From the NCBI GenBank assembly GCA_030268105.1, contig BSDZ01000010.1:472001-536000 (forward strand): a stretch of 64,000 nt of DNA, written 5' to 3'. This document shows, in pieces, positions 54,501-64,000 of this stretch (position 1 is its first letter; every line of letters starts with the position of its first letter). Both the position numbers and the translations under genes were made by a program. The notes beneath the pieces are model-generated. The model was given only the letters and a program-made list of their open reading frames with translations, was not told where the DNA came from and did not search any database. Source of the stretch: Volvox africanus (lineage: Eukaryota > Chlorophyta > Chlorophyceae > Chlamydomonadales > Volvocaceae).

Positions 54501-55402
54501 CGCTGCCCAAAACTGAGGGGGGATACGATGCAGTGTTCGTAATGGTTGATCGTCTGACTAAGATGGTTCACCTAGCACCATGCACATCATCCTGCACGGC
54601 TGAGCAAACCGCACGTTTGTTTTTCGACAATGTGGTTTGGTTACACGGGGTTCCCAAAAATGTGATTTCGGACCGCGGTGGGCAGTTCACGTCTAAGTTT
54701 TGGGAAGTGCTCTGCAAACTAGTTGGCATGCGCGTCAACCTGAGCACAGCGTACCACCCGCAGACTGATGGTCAAACCGAACGCACAAACCGCACGTTGG
54801 GTGATATGTTGCGCAATTATGCTGGTCGCACACCCCTCGTTTGGGATACGTATTTGACTGCGGCAGAATTTGCGCTTAACAACGCTGTTAACCGCTCTAC
54901 AGGCAAAAGTCTGTTCTTTCTTAACTACGGGTTTCATCCCGCGCTACCCGTGTGGCATGAGTTGGAAGTGAACGTGCCTGCTGCTAAACTTTTTGCCAAG
55001 TCTTTTATGTCCCGAATCACAGACGTGAAGTCGTGTTTGGACGCGGCACAGCAACGAACGACGGAATATTACAACAAATCCAAGCAGGATGTGACGTTTT
55101 CGGAAGGGCAACTCATGTTGCTAAGCACCAAGAACTTGCGTTCCTTGGCCGACGGATCCAGAAAACTCTTACCCCGCTGGATTGGTCCGTATCCTGTCAT
55201 GCGCATGGTTGGGAATGTGGCTGTGGAGCTTGCATTGCCCGCTGATATGACCATTCACCCCACGTTTCACGTATCGCTTGTTCGTCCGTATCGTGGTACG
55301 GAACCCGTCCCTGAGCCTGCTAACGCCCCCGTAGCGATCGAACCAGTTCCCGAGACCTGGATCGCTGATAAACAGAAGTTTTACGATGTGGAGCGGGTGT
55401 AA
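51497..55402 (+). CDS. Pol of right-inner copy (PR-RT-RH-IN)
   Basis: 1,301 codons. Protease LVDTGASDDF near residue 220; RT about 430-610 with YLDD near 582; RNase H from VSDAS near 733 to TDHKPL; integrase HHCC finger 928-965 ([10 protein letters not shown]...CSLCQ), core D near 996 (MDFVVALP), D near 1057 (SDRGGQF), E near 1094 (TERTNRT); GPY module near 1229; then a stop at the chromodomain start. Downstream sequence to 55579 still encodes a chromodomain-like stretch (EYLVKWTGYTDEHNSW) in the same frame, so one codon change truncated it. The start is not certain: the frame overlaps the end of gag and is out of its frame because of a six-G run near 51540, where element 1 and the outer copies have five. 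Confidence 0.92.
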   Translation: MYLSRNRGLPGFLRRGAPPRISELTRGRWSSLRPAVKALLPCVLGHIERVIARRIMLDGRTGLLCFDPLCNLFTPHRPLSSIDLSNHVILFIPSSLREMSEQLAIYRRCRRQYPGTAACVLLPAFCRCKAEASLRGMRHVHRFEPGTVLFNGVDREGTLAPWPGTSYSVDVWYEAPDGGAVGYGPALSALTLSAGQSLVDNRVPVVQIGLNGRTLKALVDTGASDDFISVAEVNALGLSPESSDCPQVTLADGGKHPIVGRITLSLSIGPLRVVTRPYVLQGLAETAPYIMGSSTLRQYRARIDMETATLHMCKGTLSIKVPFLSFEHVTPKEGETEAVPMVNFAVTAMAARIEPELVGRKEAVRLLRKGAHGLLLRPQVSCCVTTAQISPDPEVEALLSQYEDVFKDIPGLPPMRPVDHTIPLMPGAQPTARPMYRLSPLELDEVKRQVTDLLAKGMIRPSTSPYSAPILFVGKKDKTLRMCIDYRGLNANTVKNRYPLPRVDDLLDKLKGSAYFSSIDLQQGYNQIRIAASDIPKTAFRTPFGHFEYTVLSFGLTNAPATFQAVMDRMFRLFIDRFVVCYLDDILVYSKTREEHLEHLRLVLDVMRREQLFAKRAKCFWAQPQVEYLGHIMSATGVKMDPRKVAVVRDWPVPQNLTELRKFLGLTNYFRKFIEKYSIIAAPLTNLTCKGVFVSLESWTSQCQRAFEELKRIVAKDVTLAFPDYSLPFRVEVVSDASIFGSGAVLLQEGRPIAFTSKKFSGAEIRYTTGEQELLAVLHALKEWRCYLEGRPFTLKTDHKPLTFLQSVPTLNRRQARWMEYLARFDCTWEYISGKLNIADALSRHPSLHAAILAAPVVRPRSEEVPIATDLAERLKVAYNADAWFADPANVENLRKQNGLWLRTEGAATQIVVPNDDALRYDILAWFHEDPLAGHPGSKRLIDLVQRSFWWPCLANDAANFVQTCSLCQRNKALSGKGHGLLQPLPVPDAPWESVSMDFVVALPKTEGGYDAVFVMVDRLTKMVHLAPCTSSCTAEQTARLFFDNVVWLHGVPKNVISDRGGQFTSKFWEVLCKLVGMRVNLSTAYHPQTDGQTERTNRTLGDMLRNYAGRTPLVWDTYLTAAEFALNNAVNRSTGKSLFFLNYGFHPALPVWHELEVNVPAAKLFAKSFMSRITDVKSCLDAAQQRTTEYYNKSKQDVTFSEGQLMLLSTKNLRSLADGSRKLLPRWIGPYPVMRMVGNVAVELALPADMTIHPTFHVSLVRPYRGTEPVPEPANAPVAIEPVPETWIADKQKFYDVERV

Positions 55403-55638
55403 GATTATCGCGCACGTCGTGTGGGCCGACACCGACGTAAGCGGACAGTACACGAGTACTTGGTTAAGTGGACAGGGTATACCGACGAGCACAACTCATG
55501 GGAACCGGCACGCAACTTCTCACAGGACATGAAACCCCTGCTCGAAGAAGCCCGCAAACGTGCCACACAAGCTCAATGACCCCTGCAGTCGATGCTGTAT
55601 GATGCAGCGAGGACGCTGCATACGGGAGGGGGGATAAT

Positions 55639-56435
55639 TGTTGTGCTACGGTTAGTTTCCCGCCGATGCGTAGGTCGATGTGATCCTACAAGGCGAAGTG
55701 CTATTGTGATGAACACATTGCATATGAATGAATCTGCATGATATAAATGTATTCGTGTACATTTATATATGCATTTGGCATGTTGTCATTATCCATCGCG
55801 ACATCGCATCATGGCAAATCCGCCTAGCATGCATGAAAGCCCAAAGCATTGAAGTGCGCATTATGCTCGTGCTACGAAACGATAAGTAATATTATCTGAT
55901 ATAATATTACTTCATTACAGCACACGTTGAGAGCGCCGCACTCGCCGTTATCCGGACCCTTGCATCATGCGAATGCCGGAAAGGCTTATACGTTGTTGTG
56001 CGTAGACATCGCCTATACGCAGTAGGGTTGTCACATCTAGGATCGGCCTCCTGATGTGAATCGTACGGCATTGTGATGCTGCGAGTATAACAGATGCGAG
56101 GACGGCTAAGCAAGATAAGACATTCGATACCAGAGAACACTCGTGTGTTCTATATTGCTATTACTATACGATATTCTACTTAGCCCGAGCTAAGCCTAAA
56201 CTTCGCTAACCACCGCCGCGTGATGATTGCTTGCTTCCGGTGCTGACGGCGATTTCGTCCATTGCATCGTTCCGATCTGTAAGACTGTAAGTTATATCTC
56301 TCTTCGTCTTGAAGTCTTCCGCTGTCTCTGTTTGCTCGCGCTTGCCTTGCTGTACTTGCAAGTGCTCGCTCATCAGTGTCGAAAGTCTCCAGACGTGCAG
56401 ATACTTATGAGCAAACGCGAACGAGAGGTACAACA
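55639..56435 (+). repeat. 3' LTR of right-inner copy, 797 bp
   Basis: TGTTGTGCTACGG to GGTACAACA, with a 27-bp deletion near 55945. The polypurine tract GGGAGGGGGGATAAT lies at 55624-55638. UGUAA motifs at about 56278 and 56285 could be the poly(A) signal. Confidence 0.95.
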
Positions 56436-59400
56436 CAGGACAGGACAGGCAACGGTTGCAACAACCCATGGCCCTTACTGGACAAAGCCTTATTTCCCTG
56501 GCACAGACTGCATGTCTGGACAAAGTTCGCCGCATCGTTAGCCAAACGAGGCCACCAAAAGGAACGTTGCACCAAGTCAATCAATCGCTTGCTACCAGGG
56601 TGTCCTGCTAACGGGTCCTCGTGGAACCACGCAAGGATGTCGTAGCGTAGCGCGTCGTCGTTCGGAACGACGATTTGCGTAGCTGCACCCTCCGTCCGTA
56701 GCCAAAGGCCATTCTGCTTGTGAAGGTTTTCTACATTAGCCGGCTCCGAGAACCAGGCGTCTGCGTTGTAGGCAACCTTCAACCGCTCCACGAGGTCCGT
56801 CGCGATCGGTACCTCCTCGCTACGCGGCCGCACGACGGGCGCTGCCAAAATTGCAGTATGTAGCGACGGATGTCGACTGAGAGCATCGGCAATATTCAAT
56901 TTACCAGAAATATACTCCCAGGTGCAGTCGAACCTAGCTAGGTATTCCATCCACCTAGCCTGACGGCGGTTCAACGTCGGAACGCTTTGCAAAAACGTTA
57001 GGGGCTTGTGGTCAGTCTTTAAAGTAAACGGGCGTCCCTCGAGGTAACAGCGCCATTCCTTTAAAGCATGCAGCACGGCCAGAAGCTCCTGTTCCCCGGT
57101 GGTGTAGCGAATCTCCGCACCAGAAAACTTCTTACTCGTGAAGGCAATCGGTAGCCCTTCCTGTAACAATACAGCGCCGCTTCCAAATACTGAGGCATCA
57201 GACACTACCTCAACACGAAATGGCAACGAGTAATCAGGGAATGAAAGGGTGACATCTTTGGCAACGATTCGTTTGAGCTCTTCGAATGCCCGCTGGCATT
57301 GCGACGTCCACGACTCGAGCGAAACAAAAACGCCTTTGCAAGTTAAGTTAGTAAGCGGGGCCGCAATGATGGAATATTTTTCAATGAACTTTCGGAAATA
57401 ATTGGTCAAGCCAAGGAACTTACGCAGCTCTGTGAGGTTCTGAGGCACGGGCCAATCGCGAACCACGGCGACCTTCCGCGGGTCCATCTTCACACCGGTG
57501 GCCGACACAATGTGGCCCAAATATTCCACCTGAGGCTGCACCCAAAAGCATTTGGCGCGTTTAGCAAACAATTGCTCCCGCCTCATAACGTCGAGCACGA
57601 GCCGAAGATGCTCCAAGTGCTCCTCGCGCGTCTTAGAATATACCAAGATGTCATCCAGGTAGCAAACAACAAACCTGTCGATAAACGGCCTAAACATTCG
57701 GTCCATGACCGCCTGAAACATTGCAGGGGCATTGGTCAAACCAAACGATAGAACCGTATACTCGAAGAGACCGAAGGGCGTCCGAAAAGCGGTTTTCGGG
57801 ATATCAGAGGCAGCAATGCGAATCTGATTGTAGCCCTGTTGTAAGTCAATTGAGGAAAAATAAGCCGAGCCCTTCAGCTTATCCAACAGGTCGTCGACGC
57901 GTGGCAAAGGGTAGCGATTTTTCACCGTATTCGCATTCAACCCCCGGTAATCGATGCACATGCGCAAGGTCTTATCCTTCTTACCGACAAACAAAATCGG
58001 TGCAGAATACGGGGATGTGCTGGGGCGTATCATACCCTTCGCGAGCAAATCCGTCACCTGGCGCTTTACCTCGTCCAGCTCCAATGGACTCATCCTGTAC
58101 ATTGGCCGAGCCGTAGGCTGCGCTCCAGGCATGAGAGGGATTGTGTGATCAACAGGACGCATAGGTGGTAGGCCAGGGATATCTTTAAAGACGTCCTCAT
58201 ACTGGGACAGTAGGGCCTCAACCTCAGGATCCACAGAAATCTGCGCAGTGGTGGCACAACAGCCCACCCGCGGCCTCAAAAGCAGTCCGTGGGCACCCTT
58301 CCGTAACAAACGGACGGCCTCCTTACGCCCGACTAGCTCTGGTTCGATTCGCGTGGCCATTGCAGTCACAGCGAAATTAACCATAGGCACCGCCTCAGCT
58401 TCGCCCTCCTTTGGTGCGACATGTTCGAACGACAGGAAAGGTACCTTTATCGACAGAGTACCCTTGCACATATGCAGGGTTGCCGTCTCCATGTCGATGC
58501 GCGCGCGGTACTGCCGTAATGTCGAAGACCCCATTATGTACGGTGCAGTCTCTGCTAAGCCCTGCAGCACGTACGGCCGGGTCACAACACGCAAAGGGCC
58601 TATCGATAGGCTAAGGGTAATCCTGCCCACGATGGGATGCTTACCCCCGTCAGCAAGGGTAACCTGTGGACAATCAGACGACTCTGGGGTCAACCCTGTT
58701 GTACCTCTCGTTCGCGTTTGCTCATAAGTATCTGCACGTCTGGAGACTTTCGACACCGATGCGTGAGCACTTGCAAGTACAGCAAGGCAAGCGAGAGCAA
58801 ACAGAGACAGCGGAAGACTTCAAGACCAAGAGAGATATAACTTACAGTCTTACAGATCGGAACGATGCAATGGACGAAATCGCCGTCAGCGCCGGAAGCA
58901 AGCAATCATCACGCGGCGGTGAATAGCGAAGTTTAGGCTTAGCTCGGGCTACGTAGAATAGCGTATAGCAATAAAAATGTAGAACACACGAGTGTTCTCC
59001 GGTATCGAATATCTTGTTTTGCTTAGCCGTCCTCGCATCTGTTATACTCGCAGCATCGCAATGCCGTACGATTCACATTAGGAGGCCGATCCTAAATGTG
59101 ACAATCCTACTGCGTATAGGTGATGTCTACGCATAACAACGTATAAGCCTTTCCGGCATTCGCATGATGCAAGGGTCCGGATAACGATATCCGGTTGCAG
59201 GGCATGTGTCGGGACGAGTGCGGCGCTCTCAACGTGTGCTGTAATGAAGTAATATTATATCAGATAATATTACTTATCGTTTCGTAGCACGAGCATAATG
59301 CGCACTTCAATGCTTCGGGCTTTCATGCATGCTAGGCGGATTTGCCATGATGCGATGTCGCGATGGATAATGACAACATGCCAAATGCATATATAAATGT

Positions 59401-60212
59401 ACACGAATACATTTATATCATGCAGATTCATTCATATGCAATGTGTTCATCACAATAGCACTTCGCCTTGTAGGATCACATCGACCTACGCATCGGCGGG
59501 AAACTAACCATAGCACAACAAACCCCAGCGCATTCACCTCTGCAACAGAGATGAAGTCGTCGCTGGCACCGGTGTCAACAAGTGCCTTCAGAGTACGGCC
59601 ATTCAAACCGATCTGAACCACTGGGACATGGTTATCTACGAGCGACTGCCCAGCAGACAACGTCAGTGCACTTAGGGCGGGTCCATAACCTACGGCACCC
59701 TCATCAGGAGCTTCGTACCAAACGTCAACCGAGTAGGATGTGCCTGGCCACGGAGCCAGCATACCCTCCCGATCCACACCATTAAACAAAACGGTGCCCG
59801 GCTCAAACCGGTGGACACACCGCATACCCCTCAACGATGCCTCTGCCTTGCGCCGACAGAAAGCGGGGAGTAATACACATGCGGCGGTGCCTGGATATTG
59901 ACGCTTACATCTCCTGTAAACGGCCAACTGTTCCGACATCTCACGCAGAGACGAGGGGATGAACAAAACCACGTGGTTAGACAGATCGATAGACGACAGG
60001 GGACGGCGAGGTGTAAACAAATTACACAACGGATCGAAGCAGAGAAGTCCCGTGCGTCCGTCAAGCATGATGCGTCGCGCAATGACTCGCTCGATGTGTC
60101 CAAGTACGCAAGGCAACAATGCCTTCACGGCTGGCCGTAAGGATGACCACCGACCACGCGTTAGTTCAGAAATCCTGGGTGGTGCCCCCTCCACAGGAAC
60201 CCGGGCAAACCC
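56436..60212 (-). pseudogene. pol of right-outer copy, split by solo LTR
   Basis: After the solo LTR the frame is open from the protease end through RT (YLDD), RNase H and the integrase finger, without the private TGA of the left arm. The integrase core and chromodomain are absent because the inner element interrupts here and the far side is lost. Confidence 0.9.
58697..59520 (-). mobile_element. nested solo LTR, mirror copy
   Basis: 824 bp flanked by AACCC (58692-58696 and 59521-59525), the complement of GGGTT in the left arm. Same insertion event as 40586-41409. Confidence 0.97.
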
Positions 60213-61448
60213 CTATTTCGGCTGAGGTAAAAACGGCGGCAGTAACGGGCAATCCTTCGTAGGATGACTCTCTGCGCACCGTAGACAAACATTGGCCGCT
60301 TTCTGACGTTCGAACTCGGAACGATTGCAATTCCATTTTGGCATAAACGAGTCATCCGTGTGAGTCCGCTTCGCATTGGGGTCAGAGCGCTATTTGGCTG
60401 CCGACGACGGCGCACCACCACGCTTCCTGCTCTTAGCAGGGTCCGAGCTCGGACCTGCTCCTCCTGACCCGCGGACACCCGAGCTAGCGCCCCCGCGCGC
60501 CTGGCGTTGCCGGTTGCTACGTCGCGTCGCGGCAGTAGGCGTGGGGCGGGTCGCTCCGAGTTCCTGGTCGAGAGCTACAGCTTCCCCAAGCGGATCCTGC
60601 ACTTGCACGGCATTTGCACGAGGGACAGACTTGACTTCTTCCTCACCGGCAAGGAGTCGTATCTCCGTACCCTTAGCAAAAGTGACCAAGGCATCATACG
60701 ACTTGATCGGCACCCCAGCCAAGTCAGTAGCGCACCATTTAGCCAAAATTTTCGTCAGGCCTCGCCTAAACCAAAAGACACGCTTGGTTTCAGTGAGATC
60801 AGCAATGGGGGTCACAAGTGCTTCGAAGCGTGACTGGTACGCGGGTACATTTTCACCCCGACGCATGTGGTAGCTACCGGCTGCCAAAACCTTACGAGCC
60901 TCCACATCACGTGCTTGAACCTCAGTAGCGAACCGTGCGAGCAAAGCGGCAATCATCTCGTCAAAAGTATAGTTGCCCTGGGCGGTGGTCCATTCGCGAT
61001 ACCAGTCCTTCGCTGAGCCCTCAAGGGTGTTACCAACGAAGAGACACCTGATACCATCATTATCGCCACCATGAACAGCCTGGAGATACTTTTTAGCGTC
61101 ACGCACGTACGCACGAGTTGCATCGGCTATGCTATGTCCTGCTGTCTTTTCAGTTAGCGAGATATTGAGCCTAGGAACGGGAATTGACAATCTCATCACC
61201 TCAGGGATGTCATCATGCCCTCGAGCTTGAGGTAATGGCAGAACCCTTGGTCCAGCAGTGTTGTCCATATTGGTGTTCACTGCTGAATGCGGCACAATTA
61301 AGTGAGCAGGGGTCTGAAGGAAAAGGGGATCTTGAGTGGCTCGCGCACCAACAGCCTCAAGACCCCTATCCGGAGCTCTAGCAGCCACAACAAAATCGGG
61401 TTGGCTAGCTAGGCTAGTGTGCAGCGTATCGTCGTGTTCCGCGGACAT
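60213..61448 (-). pseudogene. gag of right-outer copy, one stop
   Basis: Open for 352 codons to the UAG at 60390-60392, which it shares with the left-outer copy. The left arm's TGA is CGA (Arg) here. Confidence 0.9.
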
Positions 61449-61847
61449 GGAGCACGAATCGATACCCTAGGTTTGCGTAATAGAAGCTGACTTCTATCGC
61501 AAAGGCAAGAGTACAAAACAATTCGGTGAGCCTACCGACAGTACTCTTGAGAAGATTCAGTAAACTCAGCAAGTACTTGCCCAGCTGAGTCCTGATCTCC
61601 GTAGTTTGGGCGATGAGAGTCGCCAAATGGTCCGGACGAAAGCCGGTCTCAGTCGCCGCGGCAAATAATGCCGGTGCACTGAGATTACCTGCGACTCAGA
61701 GCGTACACTTACACAACAAGTGCAGCAATCTAAGCAAAAGCAATTTAACAATTACAAACCGGAAGTGGCGGCGTCCAAAACAGCGCGGCCTAGGTCTTCG
61801 GCAAATGTATCTAGCAGTCCTCGTGGTTCGTCGCTGGAACTCGCCAT
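61414..61847 (-). CDS. ORF0 of right-outer copy
   Basis: Exon 1 61847-61756, putative intron 61755-61679, exon 2 61678-61414. Open after splicing as in the other copies. Confidence 0.55.
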
Positions 61848-61914
61848 AGAAAGAACCTACTTCCGATTAGACAAAGAGAGACAGTTAGGCAACGAACCTG
61901 TCTCGATACCAATT

Positions 61915-62566
61915 TGTTGTACCTCTCGTTCGCGTTTGCTCATAAGTATCTGCACGTCTGGAGACTTTCGACACCGATGCGTGAGCACTTGCAAGTACAG
62001 CAAGGCAAGCGAGAGCAAACAGAGACAGCGGAAGACTTCAAGACGAAGAGAGATATAACTTACAGTCCTCGCATCTGTTATACTCGCAGCATCGCAATGT
62101 CGTACGATTCACATTAGGAGGCCGATCCTAAGTGTGACAACCCTACTGCGTATAGGCGATGTCCAAGCATAACAACGTATAAGCCTTTCCGGCATTCGCA
62201 TGATGCAAGGGTCCGAATAACGATATTCGGTTGCAAGGCATGCATCGCGACGAGTGCGGCGCTCTCAACGTGTGCTGTAATGAAGTAATATTATATCAAA
62301 TAATATTACTTATCGTTTCATAGCACGAGCATAATGCGCACTTCAATGCTTCGGGCTTTCATACATGCTAGGCGGATTTGCCATGATGTGATGTCGCGAT
62401 GGATAATGACAACATGCCAAATGCATATATAAATGTATGCGAATACATCTATATCATGCAGGTTCATTCATATGCAATAATCATTCATGCATTCATCAAG
62501 ATAACACTTCGCCTTGTAGGGTCGCATCGACCTACGCATCGGCGGGAAACGAACCGTAGCACAACA
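61915..62566 (-). repeat. 5' LTR of right-outer copy, 652 bp
   Basis: Same internal deletion as the left mirror (CTTACAGTCCTCGCATC junction near 62065). Confidence 0.95.
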
Positions 62567-62795
62567 TGTTACATCAGCCAGCCAGCAATCCATCAGATAG
62601 CTAGACAGGGTTAGATTTGAGTTGGAATAAGTTGTTATCCTCACTTCGATATTTTACATTCTTAAGTATTCTTATTCTTATCATGTTGATTTTTCAATTT
62701 TATGTCCAGATCGGTGTTTGTAATTAGCCATACGTGCGTCACAGTATCTGTTGAAGTGCGTGATGCATGAGTGAGAATGCCTCTGAAATTATTCT
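62567..62795 (+). repeat. intron segment, mirror copy
   Basis: Mirror of 37313-37539 and related to 23002-23235. Confidence 0.75.
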
Positions 62796-62885
62796 GAAAT
62801 TCTTATTCTTATTCTTATTCTTATATATATATATTGCAAATTGAATATATATATAGAATACATATATATTATAATATATAATAAC

Positions 62886-63228
62886 TATATAATATAATAT
62901 AATATAATATAATATAATATAATATAATATAATATAATATAATATAATATAATATAATATAATATAATATAATATAATATAATATAATATAATATAATAT
63001 AATATAATATAATATAATATAATATAATATAATATAATATAATATAATATAATATAATATAATATAATATAATATAATATAATATAATATAATATAATAT
63101 AATATAATATAATATAATATAATATAATATAATATAATATAATATAATATAATATAATATAATATAATATAATATAATATATGTATATATGTATATATGT
63201 ATATATGTATATATGTATATATGTATAT
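62886..63228. repeat. (AATAT)n and ATGTATAT arrays, mirror copy
   Basis: Pentamer array about 62886-63180 (longer than the left arm) then an 8-bp array to 63228 (shorter than the left arm). Confidence 0.95.
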
Positions 63229-63515
63229 TATGGGTGTTACACTGTGGGCGACTCGCCCTCCAAAGACAAGCACCAGGGGTCCTGACCGGACCGAGCCACA
63301 GCGCAGGGGAGGAGCACGTGGCTTTGTCTGTCTGTCCTGCCACGTGCTCTCCCTCTCAGTCAGGCCAGCAAAACCTCAGAGGCTCTCGCCTGGCCACTAA
63401 CAGAGCACTCAGGGTCACCAAGAAGCCACAGAAGGGCCCAACAGAAAACGGGGGACACCTAGCTGCTCAAAGGACGGGGAACCCTCTCTAACCCGAAACT
63501 GACCTGGCAAGAGCC
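63229..63515 (-). repeat. SINE-like dispersed repeat (copy d, mirror of c)
   Basis: Reverse complement of 36600-36887 with few differences. Confidence 0.75.
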
Positions 63516-63517
63516 TG

Positions 63518-63519
<2 letters not shown>

Positions 63520-63585
<66 letters not shown>
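63520..63585. repeat. (CA)n(TA)n microsatellite, mirror copy
   Basis: Mirror of 36530-36590. Confidence 0.95.
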
Positions 63586-63592
63586 TGTATAC

Positions 63593-63789
63593 CTGCAACA
63601 TCGCTTTGGAAATATGACAGCCGGCCGGATAGCTGACGAGCCCGCTAATGGCCCACACAACTGCATTCGTTGCCATGTTTACAATGCTCAGGTCGGTGCT
63701 ATAGCCAAGCAGCGTGAGTTGGTAAGTGTTACCAGGTGAATTCAAATAATCATCCCCTGAAACCATGGGCACATCCTCGGACCAACTCC
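63593..63789 (-). CDS. lectin-like internal exon, mirror of gene B exon
   Basis: 197 nt with the same acceptor (GGGTGGCAG-type, here CCACCCGGCAG) and donor (TTGCAG|GTATAC) as 36322-36518. It differs by Tyr to His (GCHISKAMLQ). The upstream exons would lie beyond the right edge. Confidence 0.62.
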
Positions 63790-64000
63790 CTGCCGGGTGG
63801 GATGCATGGAGATTATTGCATGTTATTATTATAACCGAGCGAGAGGCAGGTAGCACACATTATATGTTGTTTATTATCAGCAGCTAGTTACCAGACAGGA
63901 GCGAGTGTAGATGACCGTCTATATACCTACTGGGTACATGCACACTTTAGGTGTTATCGCAGTACTTTATGTGGGTGACTACTTGCCCTGAAAGGACTGG

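Larger units (their letters stand above)
49688..56435 (+). mobile_element. right-inner gypsy chromovirus copy, best preserved
   Basis: Truncated 5' LTR (127 bp), PBS, ORF0, intact gag, a 1,301-codon pol frame, chromodomain sequence, polypurine tract and a 797-bp 3' LTR. It ends directly in outer-element sequence (CAGGACAGGACAGG), so it was originally inserted into the outer copy. Only the chromodomain-start stop codon and the missing 5' LTR separate it from a full element. Confidence 0.96.
56436..62566 (-). mobile_element. right-outer gypsy chromovirus copy, 3' truncated
   Basis: Mirror of the left-outer copy: 652-bp LTR (flank TGTTA at 62567-62571), ORF0, gag with the shared UAG, and pol with nested solo LTR. 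It extends about 60 bp further into the integrase ([21 protein letters not shown]) to the inner element insertion point at 56436. Confidence 0.95.
36111..64000. repeat. giant imperfect palindrome, both arms in the window
   Basis: Left arm 36111-49350 and right arm 49688-64000 are reverse complements, joined by a 337-nt spacer (49351-49687). Matching landmarks from outside in: CCAGTCCTTTCAGGGCAAGT at 36111 versus the last bases of the window; lectin exons; SINE-like repeat; ATATT arrays; a 652-bp LTR; outer gypsy copy with the same nested solo LTR; inner gypsy copy. The arms differ by point changes, microsatellite lengths, and a 1,076-bp segment (55419-56494) missing at 43611-43613. The palindrome reaches the right edge, so its true extent is unknown. 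Private differences in each arm argue against a simple duplicate-contig error, but an assembly fold-back cannot be excluded from sequence alone. Confidence 0.93.

Noticed and set aside
60376..60873. Recurrent 165-codon frame antisense to gag (also 8359-8856, 39233-39730, 47685-48182, 50856-51353)
   Set aside because: Conserved only because gag DNA is conserved; composition and changes follow the gag codons.

Overview
The window is eukaryotic nuclear DNA, most likely from a green alga. The evidence is Ser-Pro4 hydroxyproline-rich (pherophorin-type) coding stretches, secreted bulb-lectin-like exons with GT-AG splice sites, interstitial (T)TTTAGGG telomere-like repeats, UGUAA motifs (the chlorophyte poly(A) signal) in the LTRs, and many long microsatellites. 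Base composition is moderate to AT-rich, so no genus is assigned. Nearly all recognisable coding sequence belongs to LTR retrotransposons; host genes appear only as scattered exons. No rRNA, tRNA or CRISPR was seen.

Layout. 1-3383: gene-free, with a 394-bp (GATA)n array. 3384-10721: one complete Ty3/gypsy chromovirus (minus strand, 824-bp LTRs, TSD GAAAT) with a damaged pol. 10915-11890: a proline-rich secreted-protein gene (minus) with an apparent frameshift. 13466-13883: an ATG-less AT-rich open frame followed by a perfect hairpin. 14715-17203: a foldback-type DNA element with 0.8-0.9 kb inverted arms. 17218-19930: an old gypsy relic split by a solo LTR. 21282-24121 (minus) and 29436-37539 (plus): two head-to-head paralogous secreted lectin-like genes, each interrupted by retroelements. 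25693-29015 and 30943-35165: two Ty1/copia elements.

36111-64000 is an imperfect palindrome of more than 27 kb, still open at the right edge of the window. Each arm holds a lectin exon, microsatellites, an outer gypsy copy (itself carrying a nested solo LTR with TSD GGGTT) and an inner gypsy copy in the opposite orientation. The arms meet around 49351-49687. The left arm lacks 1,076 bp present in the right arm and has acquired its own nonsense mutations, so the arms have diverged since duplication.

The dominant gypsy family has this order: LTR, PBS, ORF0, gag, UAG, pol (PR-RT-RH-IN-chromodomain), PPT, LTR. ORF0 is a 118-aa pre-gag frame that opens only if a 77-nt GT-AG intron is removed. It is present in all five main copies, and a diverged relative at 23.3-24.0 kb keeps its protein sequence. 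In element 1 and the outer copies gag and pol share a frame across a single UAG. The inner copies have one extra G just after the stop, which puts pol out of frame.
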